A stretch of 64,000 bases of DNA. Source: Oceanospirillaceae bacterium (GTDB lineage Bacteria > Pseudomonadota > Gammaproteobacteria > Pseudomonadales > Balneatricaceae). The stretch's first letter is position 1. Every line of letters starts with the position of its first letter. Below the pieces are notes generated by a model. The model worked only from the letters and a program-made list of their open reading frames with translations. It made no database searches and had not been told where the DNA came from. The stretch lies in NCBI GenBank assembly GCA_003523085.1, contig DPHD01000073.1:4994-68993 (forward strand), in the 5' to 3' direction. The translations under genes and the position numbers were made by a program. This document shows positions 1-9,496 of this stretch, in pieces.

Positions 1-2
1 CG

Positions 3-482
3 GCTCAGGGCCAAGTGGTTACGCCTGTGAACTATAATTCACCGGGCCAGGTAGTCATTGCAGGCTCTAAAGCGGCCGTTGAGCGGGCTATGGTGGCGTG
101 TAAGGAGGCGGGTGCTAAACGTGCTTTGCCGCTACCCGTGAGTGTGCCTTCGCACTGTGCGCTTATGCAGCCAGCAGCAGAAAAATTAAAAGAGATGCTG
201 GCCCATATCACCTTCTCGGTACCTGATATTTCGGTAGTGCAAAACGTTGATGCTAAACCAGTACAGTCAGCGGCCGCCATTGTTGATAACCTAGTGGCAC
301 AATTGTATCAACCGGTGTTGTGGACTCAGTGTGTAACAGTCATGGCCACAAGTGGCGCCGAGCTTGTGATAGAATGCGGTCCAGGCAAAGTCCTTACTGG
401 CTTAAACAAGCGCATTGATAAAACCTTAAAAGCTGCTGCAATTAATGATGCAGCTTCGTTGGCAGCGGCTTTAGAACTCTAA
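3..482 (+). CDS. fabD: Malonyl-CoA:ACP transacylase, C-terminal part (partial)
   Basis: Loads malonate from malonyl-CoA onto acyl carrier protein, giving the extender unit for type II fatty acid synthesis in the cytosol. Only the last ~160 residues are present; the reading frame is open to the window edge, so the GTG at 15 is internal and not a start. Visible family marks are the PSHCALM stretch carrying the second catalytic histidine and the C-terminal ECGPGKVLTGL motif. The nucleophile GHSLG region lies outside the window. fabG follows 15 bases downstream, the usual fab operon order. Confidence 0.95.
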   Translation, partial: AQGQVVTPVNYNSPGQVVIAGSKAAVERAMVACKEAGAKRALPLPVSVPSHCALMQPAAEKLKEMLAHITFSVPDISVVQNVDAKPVQSAAAIVDNLVAQLYQPVLWTQCVTVMATSGAELVIECGPGKVLTGLNKRIDKTLKAAAINDAASLAAALEL

Positions 483-497
483 TAAACGGAACAAATT

Positions 498-1244
498 ATG
501 TTGGCAATTGATGGCAAAGTAGCACTCGTTACAGGCGCGACTCGCGGTATAGGTAAAGCGATTGCTTTGCAGCTGGCTTCCCAGGGTGCGATAGTGATTG
601 GTACGGCCACTTCAGATAGTGGGGCTCAGGCCATTACCCAAGCTTTAAAAGATGCGGGTAACGCGGGCACTGGCATGGTGTTAAATGTGTCAGACTCAGA
701 ATCGGTAGATGCCACGCTAAAGGCCATTGTTGAGGCCTTTGGTGCACCCACAATTCTCGTCAATAATGCCGGCATTACCCGTGACAACCTATTGATGCGC
801 ATGAAAAATGATGAGTGGGATGATGTGGTTAATACCAACATGAGCTCCATCTTCCGCATGTCTAAAGGGTGTTTGCGTGGCATGACCAAAGCTCGTTGGG
901 GCCGCGTCATTAATATTAGCTCCGTGGTGGGTTCCATGGGCAATATGGGTCAAGCCAACTACGCCGCTGCTAAAGCGGGTGTGGAAGGCTTTAGTCGTGC
1001 TATGGCGCGTGAAGTTGCCTCTCGTAATATCACCGTTAACTCTATTGCACCTGGGTTTATCGCTACGGATATGACCGAAGCCTTAGGCGACGAGCAAAAA
1101 GATGTTTTGCGTAAACAAATCCCATTACAACGTTTGGGTGCGCCAGAAGATATTGCTAATATTGTTGGTTTCTTGGCCAGTGATGCTGGGGCATACATTA
1201 CCGGCGAAACCATTCATGTAAATGGTGGCATGTATATGAGCTAA
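498..1244 (+). CDS. fabG: 3-oxoacyl-ACP reductase FabG
   Basis: NADPH-dependent reduction of 3-oxoacyl-ACP to 3-hydroxyacyl-ACP in fatty acid elongation. 248 residues, the normal length. It is a short-chain dehydrogenase: the TGATRGIG nucleotide-binding loop lies near residues 12-19, NNAG near 89-92, and the catalytic Ser142, Tyr155 and Lys159 line up with E. coli Ser138/Tyr151/Lys155. The C-terminal GGMYMS is typical of FabG. It lies between fabD and acpP, so assignment to the housekeeping FabG rather than another SDR is secure. Confidence 0.97.
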   Translation: MLAIDGKVALVTGATRGIGKAIALQLASQGAIVIGTATSDSGAQAITQALKDAGNAGTGMVLNVSDSESVDATLKAIVEAFGAPTILVNNAGITRDNLLMRMKNDEWDDVVNTNMSSIFRMSKGCLRGMTKARWGRVINISSVVGSMGNMGQANYAAAKAGVEGFSRAMAREVASRNITVNSIAPGFIATDMTEALGDEQKDVLRKQIPLQRLGAPEDIANIVGFLASDAGAYITGETIHVNGGMYMS

Positions 1245-1299
1245 GTCACTGCATGGGCTTTTTTTGTCGCTTTGTATGGCACATATTAGTGTTTTAAGG

Positions 1300-1327
1300 T
1301 TGCATTTTTGGCCAGTTTGTAGATAAT
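1300..1327 (+). promoter_or_regulatory. Candidate sigma-70 promoter for acpP
   Basis: TTGCAT at 1300-1305 and GATAAT at 1322-1327 are separated by 16 bases, about 125 bases before acpP. A small hairpin, GCGGA-attc-TCCGC, lies at 1366-1379 in the implied leader. The 207-base fabG-acpP gap is long for an operon and fits a separate strong acpP promoter. Called by eye from hexamer matches. Confidence 0.4.
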
Positions 1328-1451
1328 AGCTGCACTCTATACTGAGTGGAAAGTAGAACTTATTTGCGGAATTCTCCGCCCTCTATTTTCTAGGTTAACC
1401 GTTGCCTTTTTAGGGGTTCAACGGGCGTATAAGAACCAATTAGGAAAAACT

Positions 1452-1682
1452 ATGAGTATTGTAGATCGCGTTAAAAAAATTGTTGCTGAACAGCTTGGCG
1501 TTAAAGAAGATGAAGTGACTAACGCTGCTTCTTTTGTTGATGACCTTGGCGCAGACTCTTTGGACACTGTAGAGCTAGTAATGGCTCTAGAAGAAGAATT
1601 TGAAACTGAGATTCCAGATGAAGAAGCTGAGAAGATCACCACTGTTCAAGCTGCAATCGACTACGTAAACGCTAATCAGTAA
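1452..1682 (+). CDS. acpP: Acyl carrier protein
   Basis: Small acidic carrier that holds growing acyl chains as thioesters on a 4'-phosphopantetheine arm. 76 residues. The [13 protein letters not shown] helix II motif is intact, with the phosphopantetheine attachment Ser36 preceded by Asp35. The protein is strongly acidic, as expected. ATG start preceded by AGGAAAA. It sits in its canonical position between fabG and fabF and is followed by its own terminator, so its level can be set apart from the flanking enzymes. Confidence 0.98.
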   Translation: MSIVDRVKKIVAEQLGVKEDEVTNAASFVDDLGADSLDTVELVMALEEEFETEIPDEEAEKITTVQAAIDYVNANQ

Positions 1683-1720
1683 GCACGCTTAGTTTTTGCA
1701 CTTCGAATTGAAGTTACGAA

Positions 1721-1746
1721 AGGCCGCGCCAATTGGTGCGGCTTTT
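1721..1746 (+). terminator. Rho-independent terminator after acpP
   Basis: GCCGCGCC (1723-1730), loop AATT, GGTGCGGC (1735-1742) with one G-T pair, then TTTT. It lies between acpP and fabF, 40 bases after the acpP stop, and probably trims read-through so that acpP mRNA is made in excess. Confidence 0.75.
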
Positions 1747-1874
1747 CTGCATCTATAGCTTTTAAAACATCTGTTTTATGTGGCTTTTTTGCCTATACTA
1801 TAGGCTTGATTTAATGGCATATATAAAGCACATGGCAATGGCTTTGTTTTTATCACAAGGTTAAGGAGAATAAA

Positions 1875-3113
1875 ATGAGTCGCAAACGTGTAGTGGTAAC
1901 CGGTATGGGCATGTTAAGTGCCTTAGGTAATACCATGGATCAGTCATGGAGCAATATATTGGCTGGCAAAAGTGGTGTGCAAAACATCAGCCACTTTGAT
2001 ACCGAAGGTTTTGGCACTCATTTCTCTGCCAGTGTTAAAGATTTTGATTTAAGTCATTACTTGCCGCCTAAAGAAGGCAAGAAAATGGATTTGTTCATTC
2101 AGTACGGCATGGCCGCAGGCATTCAAGCCATACAGGACGCCAACTTAGAAGTGACAGACGAAAATGCCGACCGCATTGGTGTTGCTATTGGCTCTGGTAT
2201 CGGCGGCTTACCGTTAATTGAAAAGAGCCATGACGCCCTTAAAAGAGGCGGGCCTCGCCGCATTTCACCGTTCTTTGTGCCTGGCAGTATCATCAATATG
2301 ATCTCTGGCAACCTGTCCATTTTGTACGGCTTGCGTGGACCTAACATTGCGATCACTACGGCATGTACCACAGGTACCCATAACATTGGTGCTTCGGCAC
2401 GTATGATCGCCTACGGTGATGCCGATGTTATGGTGTGTGGCGGCGCAGAAATGGCCACTACACCATTAGGCTTAGGTGGTTTTGGTGCAGCTCGGGCGTT
2501 GTCCACACGTAATGACGATCCATTAGCGGCCAGTCGCCCTTGGGACGCCGATCGTGATGGGTTTGTGCTTGGTGATGGCGCCGGTGTGATGGTGCTTGAA
2601 GAATATGAATCGGCCAAAGCTCGTGGCGCCAGAATCTACGCAGAGTTGACTGGTTTTGGTATGAGTGGCGATGCGTACCACATGACGTCACCACCAGAAG
2701 ACGGCCGCGGAGCTGCAGCATCTATGCGTAATGCCATGCAGGACGCAGGCCTCAATGGTGATCAAATTCAGTACATCAATGCCCACGGCACCTCTACGCC
2801 CGCCGGCGACATTGCCGAATCTAACGCCGCTAAATTGGTATTGGGTTCGGGTGCCGAACAGGTACGCATGAGTTCGACCAAATCAATGATTGGCCATTTG
2901 TTAGGTGCTGCCGGTGCGGTAGAGGCCATCTTTAGTGTATTGGCTATTCGAGATCAAGTTGCACCACCCACCATAAATCTTGATAATCCTTCACAAGGCT
3001 GCGATTTAAACTACGTACCTCACACGCCTCAAGAAGCGGCTATCGAGTCGGCCATGTCTAACTCGTTTGGCTTTGGCGGCACTAACGGTACTTTGATTTT
3101 TAGTAAAATCTAA
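1875..3113 (+). CDS. fabF: 3-oxoacyl-ACP synthase II
   Basis: Condensing enzyme elongating acyl-ACP with malonyl-ACP; in gammaproteobacteria FabF also controls cis-vaccenate formation with temperature. 412 residues, normal length. The thiolase-fold catalytic triad is complete: Cys164 in TACTTG, His304 in NAHGTSTP and His341 in [10 protein letters not shown]. The C-terminal [12 protein letters not shown] is present. TAAGGAG precedes the ATG. The 192-base gap from acpP contains a terminator, so a fabF promoter is likely in the AT-rich stretch around 1775-1860, though I see no clean hexamers. Confidence 0.97.
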   Translation: MSRKRVVVTGMGMLSALGNTMDQSWSNILAGKSGVQNISHFDTEGFGTHFSASVKDFDLSHYLPPKEGKKMDLFIQYGMAAGIQAIQDANLEVTDENADRIGVAIGSGIGGLPLIEKSHDALKRGGPRRISPFFVPGSIINMISGNLSILYGLRGPNIAITTACTTGTHNIGASARMIAYGDADVMVCGGAEMATTPLGLGGFGAARALSTRNDDPLAASRPWDADRDGFVLGDGAGVMVLEEYESAKARGARIYAELTGFGMSGDAYHMTSPPEDGRGAAASMRNAMQDAGLNGDQIQYINAHGTSTPAGDIAESNAAKLVLGSGAEQVRMSSTKSMIGHLLGAAGAVEAIFSVLAIRDQVAPPTINLDNPSQGCDLNYVPHTPQEAAIESAMSNSFGFGGTNGTLIFSKI

Positions 3114-3132
3114 CCCTGAGTAGGCTGAGGTT

Positions 3133-4026
3133 ATGCAGGCAGTTACCCTTGTCAACGGCAGCCATAACCTCGGCCTAGATGCTCTTGACCGTGGTTTGGC
3201 CTATGGCGATGGTGTATTTGAAACCATCGCCCTTCGACAAGGCCAAGTGCAATTGTGGCAAGGCCACTGCCAGCGCTTAACAAAGGGTTTGTTAAGGCTA
3301 GGTTTAGTGCCTGATGCAGCTTCTGCAGCGGCCTTAGTAAGCACGCTGATCGCTGATGTAAAGGCTGCTTACCCGGTTTTTGAAGCTGTTGATGGAGTGC
3401 TGAAAATTACCCTCACCCGTGGCGTAGGTGGCCGCGGTTATGCTGCGCCGCAAGTTTCCCAATGCACTCGTATCGTTACCCTAGCGCCTTGGCCTTCAGG
3501 GCGCGAAGGCTTGTCTACCGCAGGCGTTAATAGTCGTCTATGCTGCCACCCTTGGTCAGTCAATGCAGCGTTGGCCGGTTTAAAACACCTCAATCGACTT
3601 GACCAAGTCATGGCGCGTAATGAGTGGCAAGACCCAGATATCCACGAAGGGTTTATGCTCGACCCGGAGGCTAATATTATTTCTGGCGTCATGAGCAATG
3701 TATTTATAGAGCAACAGGGTTGCCTACTTGTACCTGCTCTAGATCAATGTGGCATTGCTGGGGTGATGGCACAAGAAGTTCGTCATATTGCTGAGCAAGC
3801 AGGTATAAATGTTAAGGTAGGGCAGATTAATATTGCAGCATTGCTTAATGCCGATGCTGTGTTTATGACCAACAGCCTTAATGGTATTTGGCCCGTGGTT
3901 AATTTACGCCCTAGCACTTGCCAGACTAAAACACACTCGTGGCCCATATCAGACCTAACAGTGACGTTACAGCAGTCACTGGCAGTACGACTATCGCAGC
4001 AGCCGCTAGTGAGTCAGCTATGTTAA
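3133..4026 (+). CDS. pabC: Aminodeoxychorismate lyase
   Basis: PLP enzyme that splits 4-amino-4-deoxychorismate into p-aminobenzoate and pyruvate for folate synthesis. 297 residues, class IV aminotransferase fold. DRGLAYGDGVFET is near residues 19-31, the PLP lysine is K151 in LAGLKHLNRLDQ, and SGVMSNVF is in the C-terminal half. It follows fabF by 19 bases and overlaps mltG by 7, the usual gammaproteobacterial arrangement. The partner PabB is encoded far away at 60576-61955. Confidence 0.93.
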   Translation: MQAVTLVNGSHNLGLDALDRGLAYGDGVFETIALRQGQVQLWQGHCQRLTKGLLRLGLVPDAASAAALVSTLIADVKAAYPVFEAVDGVLKITLTRGVGGRGYAAPQVSQCTRIVTLAPWPSGREGLSTAGVNSRLCCHPWSVNAALAGLKHLNRLDQVMARNEWQDPDIHEGFMLDPEANIISGVMSNVFIEQQGCLLVPALDQCGIAGVMAQEVRHIAEQAGINVKVGQINIAALLNADAVFMTNSLNGIWPVVNLRPSTCQTKTHSWPISDLTVTLQQSLAVRLSQQPLVSQLC

Positions 4027-5024
4027 ATCGCCTGTGGTTTTGGTTACTGATGGCCAGCTTGTTGGTGATTGGGTTGGGCACTTACGGTGCGGCACGTCAG
4101 GTTCAGGTTTGGTTGTACCAACCTCTGCCGTTAACCCAGCCCGTGATTGTTAGCATTGCCCCGGGTTCTGGACTTAGCGGTGTGAGTAAGAAGCTGTTTG
4201 CAGCAGGCGTGATTGCCCATGCCGAAAGTTTTAAGTATTACGCCAAATGGCGTCAGTTAGATCGGCACATTAAGGCGGGCGAATATCAATTTAGCGGGGC
4301 CCCCAATAGTGTTGAAATATTGGCCCAACTAGTCACAGGCAAGGTATTGGAATACCAATTTACCGTGCCCGAAGGCCTAACCTACAAAGATTTTATCGAC
4401 CTATTGGTTCAGCATCCGGCTATGGTGGATAAATCAGTCCCCGAAACCAGTGATTGGATGCCGCTTTTACATAGCCGCTGGAGTCACCCTGAAGGGTTAT
4501 TATTCCCGTCTACCTACCGTTTTGCGCGCCACAACGAGCCTATCGACATTATTCGGCAAGCGTATATGCAACAACAAGAAATATTACAGCAGGCCTGGGC
4601 ACAAAGGGCGCCCGACTTACCTTATAAAACGCCTTATGAGGCCTTGATTATGGCGTCCATTATTGAAAAGGAAACGGGCCAAGCCAGTGAACGTACTACC
4701 ATTGCCGGTGTATTTGTTCGTCGCTTACAAAAAGGCATGAAATTACAAACTGACCCCACTGTGATTTATGGTATGGGAGAGGCTTTTGACGGTAACATTA
4801 GGCGTAAGGATTTAACCCAAGATACACCCTACAATACCTATGTACACAAAGGTTTGCCGCCCACGCCTATCGCTTTGCCTGGCAAGGCGGCCATAGAAGC
4901 CGCATTACATCCGGCTGCAGGCTTGAGTTTGTTTTTTGTTGCCAAGGGAGACGGTAGCCATGTGTTTGCGCAAACCTACCCAGAACACCAGGCCAATGTA
5001 CGTAAGTATCAGCTAAAACAGTAA
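4020..5024 (+). CDS. mltG: Endolytic murein transglycosylase MltG
   Basis: Inner-membrane lytic transglycosylase that cuts nascent glycan strands and sets their length. From the ATG at 4020 the protein has 334 residues with a short cytosolic N-terminus and one membrane segment (WFWLLMASLLVIGLGTYGA), then LysM-like and YceG catalytic domains. SIIEKETG carries the catalytic glutamate, and YNTYVHKGLPPTPI is the second conserved block. An ATG at 3939 in frame would put 27 extra residues before the membrane segment inside pabC, so 4020 is preferred. tmk follows 9 bases later. Confidence 0.93.
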   Translation: MLNRLWFWLLMASLLVIGLGTYGAARQVQVWLYQPLPLTQPVIVSIAPGSGLSGVSKKLFAAGVIAHAESFKYYAKWRQLDRHIKAGEYQFSGAPNSVEILAQLVTGKVLEYQFTVPEGLTYKDFIDLLVQHPAMVDKSVPETSDWMPLLHSRWSHPEGLLFPSTYRFARHNEPIDIIRQAYMQQQEILQQAWAQRAPDLPYKTPYEALIMASIIEKETGQASERTTIAGVFVRRLQKGMKLQTDPTVIYGMGEAFDGNIRRKDLTQDTPYNTYVHKGLPPTPIALPGKAAIEAALHPAAGLSLFFVAKGDGSHVFAQTYPEHQANVRKYQLKQ

Positions 5025-5033
5025 GAGAGATTC

Positions 5034-5705
5034 ATGCCTCTATCGACACCAACTCCAGCCCCACATTCAGCTCGCTTTATCTCAATAGAGGGCGGTGAGG
5101 GTGCTGGTAAATCCACCAGTATTAATTACCTTAAGCAATGCTTGTTTAATGCAGGTATCGATTGCGTACACACCCGAGAGCCCGGCGGCACACCTATGGC
5201 AGAGGATATTCGTGGGTTGTTGTTGGCCCATCGTGACGAAAGCGTTGATCCCTATACTGAGTTATTACTCATGTTTGCCGCCAGGCGCCAACATGTACAG
5301 CAGGTCATACGCCCAGCATTGGTGGCGGGCAAGTGGGTTATCTGTGATCGTTTTACCGACGCATCTTTTGCCTATCAAGGCGCAGGACGAGGCTTGGATA
5401 GCGACTTTATCACTAGCCTTAAGCAGTGCGTGCATGGTGATTTAAACCCTCATATGACCTTGCTGTTCGACATAGATGTGGCCACCGGAATGGACCGGGC
5501 TGGTAAACGCTCGAGCTTTGATCGCATTGAAAAAGAGGCTTTGAGTTTTTTTGAGCGTGTGAGGCAGGGTTACTTATCTCAAGCGCTGGCCGAACCAGAA
5601 CGTTATAAAGTGGTTGATGCAGGGCAAAGCATTGAACAGGTTGAGGCTCAGTTGGATGTTTATTTGGCACCACTTATTGAGTCTACAACAGCAGGTAGCC
5701 CATGA
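5034..5705 (+). CDS. tmk: Thymidylate kinase
   Basis: Phosphorylates dTMP to dTDP with ATP for DNA synthesis. 223 residues, slightly longer than the E. coli enzyme because of a ~13-residue N-terminal extension. The P-loop GGEGAGKST is near residues 20-28, the dTMP-binding TREPGGTPMAEDIR follows, and DRFTDASFAYQGAGRGLD is intact. GAGA lies before the ATG. The stop overlaps the holB start by 4 bases, indicating translational coupling. Confidence 0.96.
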   Translation: MPLSTPTPAPHSARFISIEGGEGAGKSTSINYLKQCLFNAGIDCVHTREPGGTPMAEDIRGLLLAHRDESVDPYTELLLMFAARRQHVQQVIRPALVAGKWVICDRFTDASFAYQGAGRGLDSDFITSLKQCVHGDLNPHMTLLFDIDVATGMDRAGKRSSFDRIEKEALSFFERVRQGYLSQALAEPERYKVVDAGQSIEQVEAQLDVYLAPLIESTTAGSP

Positions 5706-6706
5706 GTCAAACCATTAACAACTACCCTTGGCACAGCGCCCAGTGGCGTCAAGTGATCAATATGGTTGAACAAAAACGATTGCCTCACGCATTACTGATC
5801 GGGGGTGTGCCGGGCTTGGGTAAGTTAGCTTTTGTGCGGCGCTTAGCAGCAACCTTAGTGTGTCAACAACCCATTGAAGGTGACGCGTGCGGGCAGTGTA
5901 AATCGTGCCAGTTAATGGCCGCCAGCAGTCACCCTGACTTTACGCAGTTGCAGCCAGAAGAGATAGGCAAGGCCATTGTGGTTGATGCGGTTCGTAAATT
6001 ACAAAACAAGTTAGCCAATACGGCTCAGCAGGGTGGCGCTCGGGTAGTGATTATCAATGGTGCCACCGACCTCAATCTGAATGCGGCTAATGCACTACTT
6101 AAGCAGCTGGAAGAACCCGGTGACAACTGTTACTTTTTATTGTTGCACCAGTGGCCTAAGGCGGTATTAGCAACTATTACCAGCCGTTGCCAAAAGCTAG
6201 ACCTCGCCGTGCCTGCTAACGCCGAAGCGGTATCTTGGTTAAGCCCACACATGGATGCGGAAACAGCACGCCAGGTGTTGCAATTAGCCAACGGCGCGCC
6301 GCTGCATGGGTTGGAATTATTTGAACAAAAGGCCCACCAAGTTAGGCGTCAAATGTTAGTCCAACTGACAGCTATTCTGCGTGGCCAACAAACCAGTCTT
6401 GAAGTGGCACAGAGTTGGCAAAAGCTACCCCTGACCCAAGCTTTCACTTGGTGGATAGAGTGGCTTAACGATTTAGTGAAGCTCAAACTCACACAAGACA
6501 GCAGTTATATTATTAACACAGACCTGCTTAAATTGTTACAAGCCGTAGCCCAGCGCAGTGATATTGCAGCGGTTTATCAACTCTTGGATGCAGTGACCCA
6601 ACAACTTAATTATGTTCACCAACGCCGTAATCTCAATCCACAGATGGTGTGCGAAGCATTGCTTAATGAGTGGTATTTGTTAGTGCGTTCTGGAGCTAAA
6701 CAGTGA
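5702..6706 (+). CDS. holB: DNA polymerase III delta-prime subunit
   Basis: Clamp-loader stator subunit of the replicative polymerase. 334 residues. The AAA+ N-terminal domain has a P-loop-like GGVPGLGKLAF and a zinc-binding cluster (CQQ...CGQCKSC). NAANALLKQLEEP is the sensor region, and TSRCQ is the arginine-finger motif shared by clamp-loader subunits. ATGA overlap with tmk and a 4-base overlap with tatD place it in one transcript. A pilZ gene commonly found between holB and tatD in related genomes is absent here. Confidence 0.95.
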   Translation: MSQTINNYPWHSAQWRQVINMVEQKRLPHALLIGGVPGLGKLAFVRRLAATLVCQQPIEGDACGQCKSCQLMAASSHPDFTQLQPEEIGKAIVVDAVRKLQNKLANTAQQGGARVVIINGATDLNLNAANALLKQLEEPGDNCYFLLLHQWPKAVLATITSRCQKLDLAVPANAEAVSWLSPHMDAETARQVLQLANGAPLHGLELFEQKAHQVRRQMLVQLTAILRGQQTSLEVAQSWQKLPLTQAFTWWIEWLNDLVKLKLTQDSSYIINTDLLKLLQAVAQRSDIAAVYQLLDAVTQQLNYVHQRRNLNPQMVCEALLNEWYLLVRSGAKQ

Positions 6707-7473
6707 TTATCGATTCCCATTGCCACCTTGATAAACTTGATACTAGCCATTACCCCGACGGCCTAGCAGGACTGATTGCAGCGGCCCAAGCCGATGGTGT
6801 CTCACAAATGCTCTGCATTGGCGTAGATACCCAACAGTTTGCACCCATGATGGCTCAAATTGAACCCTATGATTTTATTCATGCGTCGGCGGGACTGCAC
6901 CCTTTAGGGGTAAAGGAACTCAGTAGTCTGGCATTGCTAGAGCAACAGGCACGGCATAAAAAGGTTGTGGCGATCGGTGAAACTGGGTTGGATTACTTTT
7001 ATCAACAAGACAATGCAGCCCTGCAGCAACAAGCATTTGCCGCCCATTTAGACCTGGCTAGGCAGCTTAAAAAGCCCGTTATCGTACACACCCGAGATGC
7101 CAAAGCAGATACCTTGGCAATGTTGAGAGATAAAGCAGACCTTGAAGTTGGCGGCGTGATTCATTGTTTCACCGAAGATTGGGCCATGGCTAAAGCTTGT
7201 TTGGACTTGGGTTTCTATATCTCTATTTCTGGTATCGTCACCTTTAACAATGCCAAGGCCTTGCGCGAGGTGGTGAAAAAGCTACCTATGGAGCAATTGT
7301 TAGTAGAAACTGACTCGCCATACCTAACACCAGCGCCCCACCGTGGCCAACAAAACGAACCTAAGCATGTGCGCCTGGTGGCGCAATACGTGGCCGATTT
7401 GAAAGGCGTTTCGTTAGCGCAACTGGCGGCTCAAACAAGTCAAAACTTTGCAGATCTTTTTATGCTTAGTTAA
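6703..7473 (+). CDS. TatD-family metal-dependent deoxyribonuclease (YcfH type)
   Basis: 256-residue TIM-barrel metallohydrolase. Metal ligands are visible in DSHCHLD at the N-terminus, GETGLDYF in the middle, HCFTEDW, and ETDSPYL near the C-terminus. Members act as Mg-dependent 3'-5' exonucleases in DNA repair or turnover, though the role of the YcfH branch is not settled. The GTG start overlaps the holB stop. This is the last gene of the run that begins with fabF/pabC. Confidence 0.9.
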   Translation: MIIDSHCHLDKLDTSHYPDGLAGLIAAAQADGVSQMLCIGVDTQQFAPMMAQIEPYDFIHASAGLHPLGVKELSSLALLEQQARHKKVVAIGETGLDYFYQQDNAALQQQAFAAHLDLARQLKKPVIVHTRDAKADTLAMLRDKADLEVGGVIHCFTEDWAMAKACLDLGFYISISGIVTFNNAKALREVVKKLPMEQLLVETDSPYLTPAPHRGQQNEPKHVRLVAQYVADLKGVSLAQLAAQTSQNFADLFMLS

Positions 7474-7497
7474 ATAGGCATAGCCTTTGCTTCATTT

Positions 7498-7540
7498 TAT
7501 GACTATTATGGCCCCTATAGTCATAGATCGACTGATCTAT
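7498..7540 (+). promoter_or_regulatory. Two adjoining dyads before the TetR gene (candidate operators)
   Basis: Dyad 1: TATGACTAT (7498-7506), ten-base spacer, ATAGTCATA (7517-7525), arms perfect. Dyad 2: ATAGATC (7523-7529), GACT, GATCTAT (7534-7540), arms perfect, 18 bases in all. They share three bases and end 28 bases before the TetR start. Size and position suit autoregulatory TetR operators; binding is inferred. Confidence 0.5.
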
Positions 7541-7568
7541 TGATACCACTTTGTAAGGTCATAATTGT

Positions 7569-8294
7569 ATGAATTGGGGCATTGCTGCAAAACCAAAAAT
7601 TCCAGCCTACTTTCCGCGCGAAAAAGAAAACCGCAAAGTGCGTGAGTTTAAGCGTCGCGAAGAAGAAATTCTTGAAACGGCGTTAGTGCTGTTTCGTAGC
7701 CACGGCGAAGACAAAGTTACGGTAGAGATGATTGCCGATAACGTCGGCATAGGCAAAGGCACTATCTACAAACACTTTAAGTCTAAGTCTGACATTTATA
7801 TTTGTTTACTCATCAGTTATGAACACCAATTAGCGAGTTTATTAGCCACCAAAGACTTCTCCGATCCTGAGTCAATTTGGCGTAGCTACTTTGAATTTCG
7901 TATGAACGATCCAGAACAGGCCTTATTGTTTGATCGATTGGAAGATCGCCTGGTTAAGGGTGAGGAATACGAAAGCGAAATTGCTGAGGTGCATCTAATT
8001 CGCAACCAAAACATGCAAGTTTTGGCGAGTTTAGTGGAAAAGCGCATTGCCTCGGGCAAGTTGGAGCAGGTGCCTGCGTATTACCATTTATCAGCCTCGT
8101 GGGCGCTTGTTCATGGCGCTCTTGCGCTGCACGATTCGGGTTTCTTTAAAGAATTTATTCAAGATCGAGAAGCTTTTTTCGAATTTTTAATGCAGATCGG
8201 TATGCGTATGGGTAATCGTGGCCAAAGCGGTTTTAGCGACACAACTAAACCCCGTAAGAATACAATCACTGGTGATCCCAGTGTGGCCGAATAA
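7569..8294 (+). CDS. TetR/AcrR-family transcriptional regulator
   Basis: 241 residues. The N-terminal helix-turn-helix is clear: ILETALVLFRSHGEDKVTVEMIADNVG followed by GTIYKHFKSKSDIY near residues 35-80. The C-terminal ligand-binding domain is not one I recognise. A basic N-terminal extension of about 30 residues precedes the domain. The stop is 5 bases before the DUF1285 gene, so the two are co-transcribed, and perfect dyads lie just upstream. Ligand and targets unknown; self-regulation and control of the DUF1285 gene are the simplest inference. Confidence 0.88.
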   Translation: MNWGIAAKPKIPAYFPREKENRKVREFKRREEEILETALVLFRSHGEDKVTVEMIADNVGIGKGTIYKHFKSKSDIYICLLISYEHQLASLLATKDFSDPESIWRSYFEFRMNDPEQALLFDRLEDRLVKGEEYESEIAEVHLIRNQNMQVLASLVEKRIASGKLEQVPAYYHLSASWALVHGALALHDSGFFKEFIQDREAFFEFLMQIGMRMGNRGQSGFSDTTKPRKNTITGDPSVAE

Positions 8295-8299
8295 GCGCC

Positions 8300-8839
8300 A
8301 TGTTGGATGACCTCATCAAACAAGCCCAACAGATACCAGATTACCCGCTGGCGAGTTGGACCCCCGAATTTAAGGGCGACATGGACCTTGTTGTTGAGGC
8401 CAATGGTACTTGGATACACCAAGGCCAACCCATTGTTAAAACCAAGATTATGCAGCTGTTCTCACGCCTGCTCCAGCGTCAAAACAGTGGCGATTATTGG
8501 CTGATGACGCCGGTAGAGGCGTTTTCTATCACCGTTGAAGACTTACCGTTCACCATAGTTTCAGCAGATCAAACGACGGTTGATACCGTTGCGCAGTGGC
8601 AATTTACCAGCAACTGCGGTGATCAAATTTGTTTGCTAAGCCCAAACCAATTGCAAGTGACCCTAGATGAATTGGGCCAACCTCAGCCGCAGCTGTTGGT
8701 GCGAGACGGTTTGTGGGCGCGTATCAGTCGCTCGGTATTTTTTCAATTGGCCATGGCCTGTGACACTGTACAGACCAAAACCGGCCCCCGTGCCATATTA
8801 GTTAGCGCTGGAGTTAAGTACGATTTTGGCGCCATTTAG
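8300..8839 (+). CDS. DUF1285 family protein
   Basis: 179-residue soluble protein. The pattern [26 protein letters not shown] near residues 19-46 and the later [18 protein letters not shown] are what I associate with DUF1285. No catalytic motif or signal peptide is seen. It is tightly coupled to the TetR gene upstream and lies 20 bases before upp. Function is not known from the sequence. Confidence 0.8.
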   Translation: MLDDLIKQAQQIPDYPLASWTPEFKGDMDLVVEANGTWIHQGQPIVKTKIMQLFSRLLQRQNSGDYWLMTPVEAFSITVEDLPFTIVSADQTTVDTVAQWQFTSNCGDQICLLSPNQLQVTLDELGQPQPQLLVRDGLWARISRSVFFQLAMACDTVQTKTGPRAILVSAGVKYDFGAI

Positions 8840-8859
8840 CTTTAACAAGGGTTTTAATT

Positions 8860-9489
8860 ATGTCTGTTCATGCAATACATCATCCGTTGGTCGCCCACAA
8901 GTTAGCTTTATTACGTAAGTCTGGCGTCAGCACTAAACAGTTTCGCGAACTGGCTAATGAAGTGGCGAGTTTGTTAACCTACGAAGCGACCCGCTCATTA
9001 GGCCTGGAAAATGTAACCATTGATGGCTGGCAAGGATCACCTATTGACGTGCAAATGTTGGCCGGCAAAAAATTAACCATTGTACCTATATTGCGCGCAG
9101 GTTTAGGGATGCTAGACGGTGTAATGCAGTTGGTGCCCAATGCCAAGGTCAGTGTTGTAGGGCTCTACCGTAACGAACAAACGTTAGAGCCGGTGGCTTA
9201 CTTTGATAAAATCATTGCTGATGTGGATCAGCGTATGGCTTTGATTATAGACCCCATGCTGGCTACCGGCGGCACTTTGTTAGCGACCATCGATTTACTC
9301 AAGCAAAAGGGTTGTAAAAATATAGTGGGGTTGTTTTTGGTGGCCTCACCCGAAGGTCTTGAACGAGTGCATGAGTTGCATCCAGAAATAGATCTGTATG
9401 TCGCTGCGGTGGATGACTGCCTTAACGAGCAGGGTTACATATTGCCTGGTTTAGGCGACGCCGGAGATAAAATATTTGGTACTAAATAG
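8860..9489 (+). CDS. upp: Uracil phosphoribosyltransferase
   Basis: Salvages uracil with PRPP to give UMP. 209 residues, the E. coli length. The PRPP-binding signature [17 protein letters not shown] is near residues 127-143, and the C-terminal uracil-binding [18 protein letters not shown] is intact. AAGGG precedes the ATG. A uracil permease gene is not adjacent; a REP-like dyad follows directly. Confidence 0.96.
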   Translation: MSVHAIHHPLVAHKLALLRKSGVSTKQFRELANEVASLLTYEATRSLGLENVTIDGWQGSPIDVQMLAGKKLTIVPILRAGLGMLDGVMQLVPNAKVSVVGLYRNEQTLEPVAYFDKIIADVDQRMALIIDPMLATGGTLLATIDLLKQKGCKNIVGLFLVASPEGLERVHELHPEIDLYVAAVDDCLNEQGYILPGLGDAGDKIFGTK

Positions 9490-9496
9490 CGGGCAT

